Assembly (NCBI GenBank): GCA_029821455.1
Contig: JALGTI010000001.1
Location: 1-35,372 of the forward strand
From: Candidatus Zipacnadia bacterium
Lineage (GTDB): Bacteria; Armatimonadota; Zipacnadia; Zipacnadales; Zipacnadaceae
Direction of reading: 5' to 3'
DNA: 35,372 nucleotides
Shown here in pieces: positions 27,552 to 35,372 of this stretch. The notes below the pieces were generated by a model. That model was not told where the DNA came from. It saw nothing but the letters and a program-made list of their open reading frames with translations, and did not search any database. The position numbers and the translations under genes are program-made. Position 1 is the first letter of the stretch, and every line of letters starts with the position of its first letter.

Positions 27552-29636
27552 TTACCCTTCGTCTTCAGCTGCCTTGGCTTCTGCTATGATCTTATCAGCC
27601 TGATAGGCGGGCAGTTCTTCGTAGTGTGACAGTTCCATCGTGTAGCTAGCCCGCCCCTGCGAGATGGAGCGCAGGTCAGCAGCGTATGTCCGCATCTCTG
27701 CATACGGTACCAGGGCGGTGATTAGCACCATCCGGCCACCAAGCTGCACCTGGTCCTGCGGGTGACCACGGCGCCCTGACAGGTCACTTATGATGTCGCC
27801 CATGATCTCAGCCGGTGTCGTGATTTCCACTTTCACTATCGGCTCAAGCAGGACGGGAGCTGCCTCCTCCATCGCTTTGCGGATGGCAATTTGGCCCGCC
27901 AGTCGGAACGCAATGTCGGACGAGTCGACCGGATGGGAGCTCCCATCATCCAGGGTCACCCTAACGTCAACCACGGGGTAGCTGGCCAGCGGTCCGGCGG
28001 CCAGGCCATCCTGCAAGCCCTTCTGCACAGCCGCAATGAAGTTCGTAGGCACCGACCCGCCCCTGATCTCGTTGACGAACTCATATCCTGCCGCACGAGG
28101 CAGCGGGTCGAGGCGAATCCAGACATCGCCGAACTGCCCGCGACCGCCGGTCTGCTTCTTATGCCGTCCCTGCACGCGCACCGACTTAGTGGCCGTCTCA
28201 CGGTAGGGAACCTGCGGCTCGGCGAGCGTGACATCCACATCAAACTTAGCCTTGAGCTTGGCAACGATTACCTCAATGTGTAGCGGCCCCATGCCGTGGA
28301 CGACCAGTTCCCCGGTGTCCTGCGAGCGCTCGAAGCTAAAGCCAATGTCCTCTTCAGCCAGCCGTGCCAGCGCCGTGGAGAGCTTGTCCTGGTCGGCGCG
28401 GGTGACGGCCTCCATCGCCACGGCATGCATCCCGACCGGTATGGGCGGCATCTCATAGACAATTAGGCTCTTGGGCTCACAGAGCGTGTCGCCGGTTACC
28501 GTATGTTCCAGCTTGGTGACACAGCCCAGATCCCCGGCTGCCAGTGTTCCGGCAGTCTTCAGGTCCCTGCCCTGGGTCACCGAGAGGCCGCTGAGCTTCT
28601 CGCGCTCGCCACTGGCACCATTCACCACTGTCATATCGGTCTGGGCCATGCCCGAGACGATGCGGATCAGGCTCAGCTTGCCCACATAAGGATCGGTGAG
28701 CGTCTTGAAAACGATTGCGCTGAATGGCTCGGAGCTATCGCAACTGCGTGTGATCTCTGCATCACTGCCCGGGCTCTTACCTGTCCAGGCTGGTGCCTCT
28801 ACCGGGCTGGGGCAAGCGCCGGCCAGGAAGTCCATTATCACCACCGTGCCAATGTTGCGCAGCGCCGAGGCGCACAGCACAGGCATAACACTGCCGGCGG
28901 CAACTCCTGCCTTCAGCCCCGTAATCAGTTCCTCTTCGCTGAGTGTATCGTTCTCAAAGAATTTCTCCATCAGCTCATCATCGCTGGCCGCGACGGCCTC
29001 AATAAGCTGGCCTCGCGCCTCTTTGACCTCATCGGCCATCTCCGCAGACACCTCCGCCACCTGCGGCGATTTGCCATCCCCGCTGATGGCCTTGTTGCTC
29101 AGCAGATCAACGATGCCCGAAAAGGCGCTTTCGACTCCGATGGGCAGATGGATTGGCGCCACTTCAATACCTGCAAGCGCCTCCCGAATGCTGTCGAGGC
29201 TATTCTGGAAGTTTGAATGTTCCCTGTCCAGCCGGTTGATGACACACACAAGCGGCAGGCCCATCTCCCGCGCAGTAGCGAAAACCTTGCGAGTGTGCAC
29301 CTCGACGCCGGCTGCTGCGTCAACCACCAGCAGCGCCGCGTCCACTGCCGCCAGGCACGGCAGCACCTCGGCAAAGAATTCCGCATAGCCGGGCGTATCA
29401 AGAAGGTTCAACTTTATCTTGTCATGGTGGACGTGGGCCAGGGCAGGCGAGATGCTGATCTGGCGCTGTCGCTCTTCTTCGTCAAAGTCAGTGGTAGCCT
29501 GGCCGCTGTCCACGCCCCCCAGCCTGCTAACCTCACCAGCCGTGTTCAGCATCGCCTCCACCAGGGTCGTCTTCCCGCAGCCACGATGACCGATCAAAGC
29601 AATATTCCGTATGTTTTCGCTCTCAAATAACGGCAC
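27552..29636 (-). CDS. Elongation factor G-like GTPase (EF-G2/FusA2-like), inserted between rpsQ and rplN
   Basis: 694 aa; G1 GHRGCGKT, G3 DTPGYAEF, G4-like NRLDRE; domain IV 'GRHKKQTGGRGQFGDVWIRLDPLPRAAGYEFVNEIRGGSVP'; 'DLRSISQGRASYTMELSHYEELP'. Confidence 0.92.
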   Translation of the reverse strand: MPLFESENIRNIALIGHRGCGKTTLVEAMLNTAGEVSRLGGVDSGQATTDFDEEERQRQISISPALAHVHHDKIKLNLLDTPGYAEFFAEVLPCLAAVDAALLVVDAAAGVEVHTRKVFATAREMGLPLVCVINRLDREHSNFQNSLDSIREALAGIEVAPIHLPIGVESAFSGIVDLLSNKAISGDGKSPQVAEVSAEMADEVKEARGQLIEAVAASDDELMEKFFENDTLSEEELITGLKAGVAAGSVMPVLCASALRNIGTVVIMDFLAGACPSPVEAPAWTGKSPGSDAEITRSCDSSEPFSAIVFKTLTDPYVGKLSLIRIVSGMAQTDMTVVNGASGEREKLSGLSVTQGRDLKTAGTLAAGDLGCVTKLEHTVTGDTLCEPKSLIVYEMPPIPVGMHAVAMEAVTRADQDKLSTALARLAEEDIGFSFERSQDTGELVVHGMGPLHIEVIVAKLKAKFDVDVTLAEPQVPYRETATKSVRVQGRHKKQTGGRGQFGDVWIRLDPLPRAAGYEFVNEIRGGSVPTNFIAAVQKGLQDGLAAGPLASYPVVDVRVTLDDGSSHPVDSSDIAFRLAGQIAIRKAMEEAAPVLLEPIVKVEITTPAEIMGDIISDLSGRRGHPQDQVQLGGRMVLITALVPYAEMRTYAADLRSISQGRASYTMELSHYEELPAYQADKIIAEAKAAEDEG

Positions 29637-29676
29637 AACAGCCGCCTCCCAGATGCTATCTAAAGCAAACGGGTTG

Positions 29677-29940
29677 TTATTCAGCTCGCGCCAGTACGCG
29701 AGTAACTCGCCACGACTTGCTCCGGCTCAGCGGCCGGCATTCGGTTATCTCCACCAAGTCGCCGGCCCGGCAGGTATTGTCTTCGTCGTGAGCCTTGTAC
29801 TTCTTCGTACGTCGCATAACGCGGCCATACAACGGATGAGGCGTCAATCGCTCCACCGCCACCGTGACCGTCTTATCCATCTTGTGGCTGGCCACCACAC
29901 CTTGGAGGGTTCTTCGCCTCCCACGATTATCGTCGCTCAT
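29677..29940 (-). CDS. rpsQ: 30S ribosomal protein S17
   Basis: '[42 protein letters not shown]'. Confidence 0.97.
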   Translation of the reverse strand: MSDDNRGRRRTLQGVVASHKMDKTVTVAVERLTPHPLYGRVMRRTKKYKAHDEDNTCRAGDLVEITECRPLSRSKSWRVTRVLARAE

Positions 29941-29983
29941 AGCTATTTGCTAACCCTCTCTATCGCGTCGGCAGGCAAGTCAC

Positions 29984-30214
29984 TTATCGCTGGCTAATGC
30001 TCAGCTCGCGCTCACGCAAGATAGTGTTAATCCGCGCGATAGCCTTGCGATACTTGCGGACGCGCTTGGGATCCTCAATCTGACCCGAGGCCAGGCGGAA
30101 GCGCAGATTGAATAGACTCTCCGTTATGTGTCGGCGGCGGTCGCGCAGCTCTGCGTCAGTGGAGTCGCGCAGTTGCTCGATGAACTGCCGCGTCGTGTCG
30201 CAGCTATCAGGCAT
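29984..30214 (-). CDS. rpmC: 50S ribosomal protein L29
   Basis: '[56 protein letters not shown]'. Confidence 0.95.
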   Translation of the reverse strand: MPDSCDTTRQFIEQLRDSTDAELRDRRRHITESLFNLRFRLASGQIEDPKRVRKYRKAIARINTILRERELSISQR

Positions 30215-30623
30215 ATCCCTCGTCCTCCCGCGTCACAAACTTCGTCCTAATCGGGAGCTTGTGGGCGGCCAGCCGCATCGCATCCCTGGCCACATCATCA
30301 GGCACACCGGCCATTTCAAACATTATGCGACCGGGCTTGACGACGGCCACATAATGGGCGACAGCACCCTTTCCCTTGCCCATCCGCGTCTCAGCCGGCG
30401 TCTCTGTGACTGGCTTGTCGGGGAAGACTCGGATCCAGATCTTGCCGCCGCGATGGGCGCGGCGCGTCATCGCCACACGCGCCGCCTCAATCTGCCGTGA
30501 GGTCAGCCAACAGGGCTCCAGAGCCTGCAGCCCATATTCGCCCACTGTCAAAGCGTTACCGCGGCTAGCCGTGCCCTTCATGCGGCCGCGATGCTGCTTG
30601 CGGTACTTCGTGCGTTTGGGCAT
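30207..30623 (-). CDS. rplP: 50S ribosomal protein L16
   Basis: '[23 protein letters not shown]', '[37 protein letters not shown]'. Confidence 0.97.
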   Translation of the reverse strand: MPKRTKYRKQHRGRMKGTASRGNALTVGEYGLQALEPCWLTSRQIEAARVAMTRRAHRGGKIWIRVFPDKPVTETPAETRMGKGKGAVAHYVAVVKPGRIMFEMAGVPDDVARDAMRLAAHKLPIRTKFVTREDEGYA

Positions 30624-30635
30624 CAACATTCGCTA

Positions 30636-31586
30636 CTACTCCTCCTCGGGCTTAGCCTCGGTATCCTCTTCGGTGTCAAGCACTGCCACGATGGACGCCT
30701 CATCGGCCTCCTGCGGGGCGGCTGTCTCTGGTGCCTCCCCTTGCGCTCCAGTCTCTGCAACAGCTTCCTCTCCTGCTTCTGTGGCCGGTTCTTCGTCAGC
30801 CGTCGCGGTGGCCGGCACTTCCTCAGCCACTTCCACTGTCGGCTGTTCACCAGCTTCTGCGGCCGACACTTCAGCCTCAGCAGTTATCACCTCAGTTGCA
30901 GCCTCCTCTGCCTGCTCTTCCGCTTCAATCTCCTCGACAGCGGGCTCCGGCTGCTTCGGAAGGATATCACCCTTGTATATCCAGACCTTCACACCGATGT
31001 TTCCGTAAGTCGTCTGCGCCTCAGCAAGCCCGTATTCTACATCGGCCCGCAGCGTATGCAACGGCACCCGGCCTTCGGGCCCCACGGCCTCAGTGCGCGC
31101 AATTTCAGCCCCCCCAAGCCGTCCGCTAACCATGGCGCGAATCCCCAGTGCACCAAGCTTCATCGCCCGCTCTACGGCCTGGCGCATTGCGCGCCGATAG
31201 CTGATACGGCGTTCGATCTGCCGGGCGATGTTATCTGCCACCAGTTGCGCATTAGTATCGGGGTCCCGCGCCTCGTCCACATTCACCCGCACCTTGGCAT
31301 CGGTCAACTTCTCTATCTGCTGCCGCAGCCGTTCCACATCCTGCCCGCCACGACCGATCACCATCCCTGGCTTAGCGGTCTCAATGTTCACCGTTACCAC
31401 ATCGCCCATCCGCTCAATCATTACTGCTGATATGCCGGCGTCGCCGTGCTGCTTGGCGATTAGCTGGCGGATCTTGAGGTCCTCAACAAGCTGCTGACGA
31501 TAGCGAGGGCCCTCAGCAAACCAGCGACTGCGTGACTGGCGGATTATGCCCAGACGCAGGCCGTATGGATGAACTTTCTGTCCCAT
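30636..31586 (-). CDS. rpsC: 30S ribosomal protein S3 with ~105-aa acidic C-terminal extension
   Basis: '[26 protein letters not shown]', KH '[14 protein letters not shown]', '[12 protein letters not shown]'; the tail from residue ~215 is Glu/Ala/Thr-rich. Confidence 0.96.
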   Translation of the reverse strand: MGQKVHPYGLRLGIIRQSRSRWFAEGPRYRQQLVEDLKIRQLIAKQHGDAGISAVMIERMGDVVTVNIETAKPGMVIGRGGQDVERLRQQIEKLTDAKVRVNVDEARDPDTNAQLVADNIARQIERRISYRRAMRQAVERAMKLGALGIRAMVSGRLGGAEIARTEAVGPEGRVPLHTLRADVEYGLAEAQTTYGNIGVKVWIYKGDILPKQPEPAVEEIEAEEQAEEAATEVITAEAEVSAAEAGEQPTVEVAEEVPATATADEEPATEAGEEAVAETGAQGEAPETAAPQEADEASIVAVLDTEEDTEAKPEEE

Positions 31587-31612
31587 CAACATCACTCCCT
31601 GGCCGCTGGAGG

Positions 31613-31960
31613 CTACTCTTGCTCTACTTCGTCACTGACAACCACAGTGACATGACAATTGCGCCGCACCATCCTGTCAGCTCGCCCCCGTGCCCGCCGT
31701 TTGATGCGCGGAATCCTGAGCGCCTCGCCGGCATACACCTCGGTCACCGTCAGCTCCTCAGGGTCCATATCGTGATTATTCTCAGCATTGGCCACCGCCG
31801 ACTCCAGGCACTTGCTTAGCACGGCCGCCGCGGGGCTGGACTGCACCCCCAGGATCGCGCGGGCCTCCGCAAGCGGCAGTCCCCGGATCAGGTCAGCAAA
31901 CCGCCGTACCTTGCGCGGCCCAGTCCGCACCCATTTCGCTCTTGCGATCGCTTCCATCAC
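31613..31960 (-). CDS. rplV: 50S ribosomal protein L22
   Basis: '[27 protein letters not shown]', '[24 protein letters not shown]'. Confidence 0.96.
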   Translation of the reverse strand: MMEAIARAKWVRTGPRKVRRFADLIRGLPLAEARAILGVQSSPAAAVLSKCLESAVANAENNHDMDPEELTVTEVYAGEALRIPRIKRRARGRADRMVRRNCHVTVVVSDEVEQE

Positions 31961-31979
31961 GATGACTCCTCGACCTGGC

Positions 31980-32267
31980 TTAGGTCACGCTGGTTACTCG
32001 TTCGCCGCGGGATGGGCGCATCCCCCGATATGTGCGGGTCGGGACGAACTCACCAAGCTTGTGCCCCACCATATTCTCAGTAATGTAGATGGGCACGTGC
32101 TTACGGCCATCGTACACTGCGATGGTATGCCCAACCATCTCCGGGAAGATCGTCGAGCGTCGTGACCACGTCTTGATAATGCGCTTCTCCCCGCTAGTCT
32201 CCATCGCCTCGATCTTTGCCAGCAGCTTGGGATCCGCATAGGGACCCTTCTTGATAGATCTGGGCAT
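31980..32267 (-). CDS. rpsS: 30S ribosomal protein S19
   Basis: '[22 protein letters not shown]', '[42 protein letters not shown]'. Confidence 0.98.
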   Translation of the reverse strand: MPRSIKKGPYADPKLLAKIEAMETSGEKRIIKTWSRRSTIFPEMVGHTIAVYDGRKHVPIYITENMVGHKLGEFVPTRTYRGMRPSRGERVTSVT

Positions 32268-32309
32268 ACAGTCAGCCTCCAGTGGCCACTGGTACTTGCG
32301 CCTTCGCCC

Positions 32310-33146
32310 CTACCGTTGTGACCTGCGTCGTCGCACTATGTACTTGTTTGATGGCTTGGTCTTCTTGCGCGTTTTCTTGCCCAGTGTCTTTTGCCCCCAC
32401 GGGCTACGCGGGCTGTCCATACCGATGGGTGCCTTGCCCTCGCCGCCCCCGTGTGGATGGTCCACAGGATTCATCGCGCTACCGCGCACTGTGGGCCGCA
32501 CACCTCGCCAGCGTTTGCGCCCCGCCTTGCCATCACGAATGTTTACCTGATCAATGTTCCCCACGCGTCCCACCGTGGCTCGACAGGCGGCTGGCACCAT
32601 TCGCATCTCACCGGAAGGCAGGCGTAACGTCACATAATTGCCCTCACGTGCCATGAGCTGCGCGCCGGCACCTGCACTGCGCACTAACTGTCCGCCCTTG
32701 CCGGGCTGCATCTCCACACTGTGCACCACCGTCCCGACAGGGATGTTCTGAAGCGGCAGGCAGTTGCCCGCTCGTGCAGGCACCTCTTGTCCCGAGATGA
32801 CCTGCCTACCCTTCACCAGGCCCTGAGGTGCGAGGATGTAGCGCTTTTCACCATCCTGGTACTCCAGCAGCGCGATATGTGCCGAGCGTCCTGGATCGTA
32901 CTCGATCGCCTTCACCACGGCCGGGATGTCGTCTTTGTTGCGTTTGAAATCAACTACGCGTAGCAGCCGCTTGTGTCCTCCGCCCCGGTGGCGCACGCTT
33001 ATCTTGCCACCCACGTTGCGCCCCGCCTTCTGCTTACGCGGCATCGTCAGGGTGCGCTCCGGGCGCTTGCGGTCAAGCTCCGAGGTATCGGAGGCAATGT
33101 GGAAGCGCCGACCTGGCGAAGTTGGCTTCTTCTGTTTGACCGGCAT
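32310..33146 (-). CDS. rplB: 50S ribosomal protein L2
   Basis: '[19 protein letters not shown]', '[26 protein letters not shown]'. Confidence 0.98.
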   Translation of the reverse strand: MPVKQKKPTSPGRRFHIASDTSELDRKRPERTLTMPRKQKAGRNVGGKISVRHRGGGHKRLLRVVDFKRNKDDIPAVVKAIEYDPGRSAHIALLEYQDGEKRYILAPQGLVKGRQVISGQEVPARAGNCLPLQNIPVGTVVHSVEMQPGKGGQLVRSAGAGAQLMAREGNYVTLRLPSGEMRMVPAACRATVGRVGNIDQVNIRDGKAGRKRWRGVRPTVRGSAMNPVDHPHGGGEGKAPIGMDSPRSPWGQKTLGKKTRKKTKPSNKYIVRRRRSQR

Positions 33147-33176
33147 TAGCAATCTCTCCGTTTGCGCACCGACTCA

Positions 33177-33497
33177 CTAAGTAATTTCGAACTCGGCAAT
33201 CCGCTCACCGGGGACCAGTGTCACGATGGCCTTCTTCCACTGGGCCGTCTTGCCGACCCTGTGGCGATAGCTGCGGCGGCGTGACTTGCCGCGCACATTC
33301 ATCGTGTTGACCGAAAGCACATGCACGTCAAACAGTGCTTCCACCGCCTCGCGGATCTGGATTTTGTTCGCCTCCGGGTGTACCCGGAAGTGATACTTGC
33401 CCCGGCCTTCGGCATCACCCATAGACTTTTCAGTGACGATCGGCTGAAGTATGATGCCACGGTAAGAGCTTGTGGGCTCAATGTCAGGACTCGGCAT
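33177..33497 (-). CDS. rplW: 50S ribosomal protein L23
   Basis: 'ILQPIVTEKSM', 'YHFRVHPEANKIQIREAVEALFDVHVLSVNTMNVRGKSRR'. Confidence 0.95.
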   Translation of the reverse strand: MPSPDIEPTSSYRGIILQPIVTEKSMGDAEGRGKYHFRVHPEANKIQIREAVEALFDVHVLSVNTMNVRGKSRRRSYRHRVGKTAQWKKAIVTLVPGERIAEFEIT

Positions 33498-34131
33498 CTT
33501 GTTTCTCTCCAGACTCAAGGAGTGCCAGCGCCGACCGCGTGATGACGATGTTATCGGCCCACAACACCTCGCGGACTGAGAAGTGTGGCGCGGGGCGCGG
33601 GATCAGACCAGCGACATTGCGGCAGCTTTTGTATATCCTGTCATCCTCGGCCTCCGCTGGTCCCAGCAGCAGCAGCATATTACCGCGGACTCCGAGGTCC
33701 TCAAGCATTTGCACTACGCGCTTGGTCTTGATCTCATCGAGCCGAATCTCATCAAGAATTGTCACCTTCCCCGCCGCTATCTGAGCTGACAGGGCGCTAT
33801 GGAGGGCTTGTCGGCGCATCCTGCGTGGCATCGCGACCCGGCTGCCCTCGCCCCGGGGGCCGTGAGCCTTCGCCCCGCCGACGAACAGCGGCGCACTCTG
33901 CGCACCGTGCCGCGCCCTGCCCATGCCCTTCTGCCGGTACCACTTGCCGTGAGTGAGCTTGATCTCAGAGCGCGTTTTGGTGCGGCCTGCCTGGCGCTGC
34001 CGCGCCTTCGCTACGGTCACCAGAGCCTGATGGATGAGGTCCTCGTTCAGCTCCGCCCCGAATACCTCCGCACTGAGCTGAACCTCACCCACCTTATCGC
34101 CCTGCATATTACACACCGCTGCTTGCGGCAT
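33484..34131 (-). CDS. rplD: 50S ribosomal protein L4
   Basis: 'HGKWYRQKGMGRARHGAQSAPLFVGGAKAHGPRG'. Confidence 0.96.
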   Translation of the reverse strand: MPQAAVCNMQGDKVGEVQLSAEVFGAELNEDLIHQALVTVAKARQRQAGRTKTRSEIKLTHGKWYRQKGMGRARHGAQSAPLFVGGAKAHGPRGEGSRVAMPRRMRRQALHSALSAQIAAGKVTILDEIRLDEIKTKRVVQMLEDLGVRGNMLLLLGPAEAEDDRIYKSCRNVAGLIPRPAPHFSVREVLWADNIVITRSALALLESGEKQDAES

Positions 34132-34176
34132 ACGGCTTCATCCCTTCAAGTGTCACCAAGGGCCTAGGCGTACCTG

Positions 34177-34794
34177 CTACTGGGGCCCGATGATCACCAG
34201 GCTACCAGGGGGACCGGGGACTGCCCCTTTGACCACTAACAAATGATTATCCCTGTCAATCTCAACGAGCTCGAGACCCTTAACTGTAGCTATCTTGTTG
34301 CCCATGTGACCGGGCATCCGCTGCCCTGGGAATACGCGGGCCGCATCCGTCGCTCCGGCCGACATCGGCGCGCGATGCACCTTGGAGCCGTGGCTGGCCG
34401 GTCCGCCCTTGAAACCGTACCGCTTGATCACCCCGGCAAAGCCGCGGCCCTTGGAGGTGCCTGTTACGCTTACGCTCTGGCCACGTTCGAATAGCTCAAC
34501 GGTTAACTCCTGGCCAACCTCAAACTCCTCGTCGTCTGCGACACGGAACTCGCGCAGGTGCTTCAGCGGCGCGAGATTACGACTCTCGAAGTGGCCGGTC
34601 ATTGGGCTATTGGTGCGGCTGCGCTTGGCCTCCTTGAAGCCTACCTGGATTGCTGAATAGCCATCGGTTCCCACCGTCTTACGCTGTACGACCGTGCACG
34701 GGCCAGCCTTGATCACGGTCACGGGCACCGCACGGCCGTCTTCGGTGAAAATCCGCGTCATTCCCATCTTGGTGCCGATCAATCCTGCAGGCAT
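34177..34794 (-). CDS. rplC: 50S ribosomal protein L3
   Basis: 'AGLIGTKMGMTRIFTEDGRAVPVTVI', 'TGTSKGRGFAGVIKRYGFKGGPASHGSKVHRAPMS'. Confidence 0.97.
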   Translation of the reverse strand: MPAGLIGTKMGMTRIFTEDGRAVPVTVIKAGPCTVVQRKTVGTDGYSAIQVGFKEAKRSRTNSPMTGHFESRNLAPLKHLREFRVADDEEFEVGQELTVELFERGQSVSVTGTSKGRGFAGVIKRYGFKGGPASHGSKVHRAPMSAGATDAARVFPGQRMPGHMGNKIATVKGLELVEIDRDNHLLVVKGAVPGPPGSLVIIGPQ

Positions 34795-34850
34795 GCTCTT
34801 CACCATTTCCAATTCATCTGCGCGACATCCACAGCGCCCCGCTGGCAGGG

Positions 34851-35180
34851 CTAGGCCAGGCCACCCGTCCTAATGGCAATGTCTACCCCGCCGGGCAGGT
34901 CCAGCTTCATCAACGCATCCACGGTGCGGGTTGTGGAGTCGAGGATATCTATCAGGCGCTTGTGGATGCGGATCTCAAAGTGCTCCATACTGCGCGAGCT
35001 GCGCCCGAGAGCAGTGGGCCGTACGATGCAGTGCACGTGCTTCTCCGTTGGGAGGGGGATGGGCCCGGCAATGCGCGCTCCTGTGCGCTCCGCCGTCTCC
35101 ACAATCTTCTGGCACGAGCGATCCAGTACCTCATGATCAAAGGCCTTCAGTTTGATACGGATGCTGTTGGTATCGGCCAT
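34851..35180 (-). CDS. rpsJ: 30S ribosomal protein S10
   Basis: '[42 protein letters not shown]'. Confidence 0.98.
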   Translation of the reverse strand: MADTNSIRIKLKAFDHEVLDRSCQKIVETAERTGARIAGPIPLPTEKHVHCIVRPTALGRSSRSMEHFEIRIHKRLIDILDSTTRTVDALMKLDLPGGVDIAIRTGGLA

Positions 35181-35239
35181 TTCCTGCTACTCCTCCGGTT
35201 GGACTCGGTGGCGCGCCGCTGTTATGTCGGGTGTGTCTT

Positions 35240-35372
35240 CTACTTGATGATTTTAGTTACAACGCCTGCGCCGACCGTATGGCCACCCTCCCGCACCGCA
35301 AAGCGCACGCCCTCCTCCATCGCAATCGGCTCGATCAACTGCCCCCTCAGCGTGACATTGTCCCCCGGCATC
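35240..35372 (-). CDS. tuf: Elongation factor Tu, C-terminal fragment (truncated by window edge)
   Basis: Minus-strand translation ends [43 protein letters not shown]; too short for the ORF track. Confidence 0.95.
   Translation of the reverse strand, partial: MPGDNVTLRGQLIEPIAMEEGVRFAVREGGHTVGAGVVTKIIK

Noticed and set aside
28503-29388. Plus-strand ORFs of 237 and 230 aa opposite the EF-G-like gene
   Set aside because: Antisense shadow ORFs of a well-supported GTPase gene; no motif and no independent start context.
30376-31430. Plus-strand ORFs (210, 279 and 132 aa) opposite rpsC
   Set aside because: Low-complexity Ser/Ala- or Leu/Cys-rich translations created by the repetitive acidic S3 tail on the other strand.
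1-35372. CRISPR arrays, tRNA/rRNA genes, transposases, phage or defence genes
   Set aside because: None seen; no regularly spaced direct repeats, cloverleaf-like segments or recognisable mobile or defence proteins in the translated frames.

Overview
The window carries about 34 kb of almost uninterrupted minus-strand genes from a probably diderm bacterium of unknown lineage. Read on the minus strand from the right edge it contains: tuf (3' end) and an S10-spc-alpha ribosomal superoperon (rpsJ ... rplQ); truA-rplM-rpsI; a secreted protein of unknown family; yceD(DUF177)-rpmF-plsX-fabH; an acyl-CoA dehydrogenase with etfB and a ferredoxin-fused etfA; fabD-fabG-acpP-fabF-rnc; and a secreted GH42-like protein. 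A truncated TonB-dependent receptor gene converges on these from the plus strand at the left edge. Most genes are housekeeping. Three departures in gene content stand out: (1) rpsE (S5) and rpmD (L30) are missing between rplR and rplO, which are only 38 bp apart; (2) an EF-G paralog (EF-G2/FusA2-like) lies between rpsQ and rplN, which are normally adjacent; (3) an acyl-CoA dehydrogenase plus a bifurcating-type Etf with two predicted [4Fe-4S] clusters sits inside the fatty-acid synthesis operon, which has no enoyl-ACP reductase in this window. Several perfect hairpins or palindromes in intergenic gaps and a small family of dispersed palindromic repeats are also reported. I found no CRISPR array, tRNA, rRNA, transposase or phage gene. 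All family calls are by-eye recognition of motifs and gene order; no search was run.
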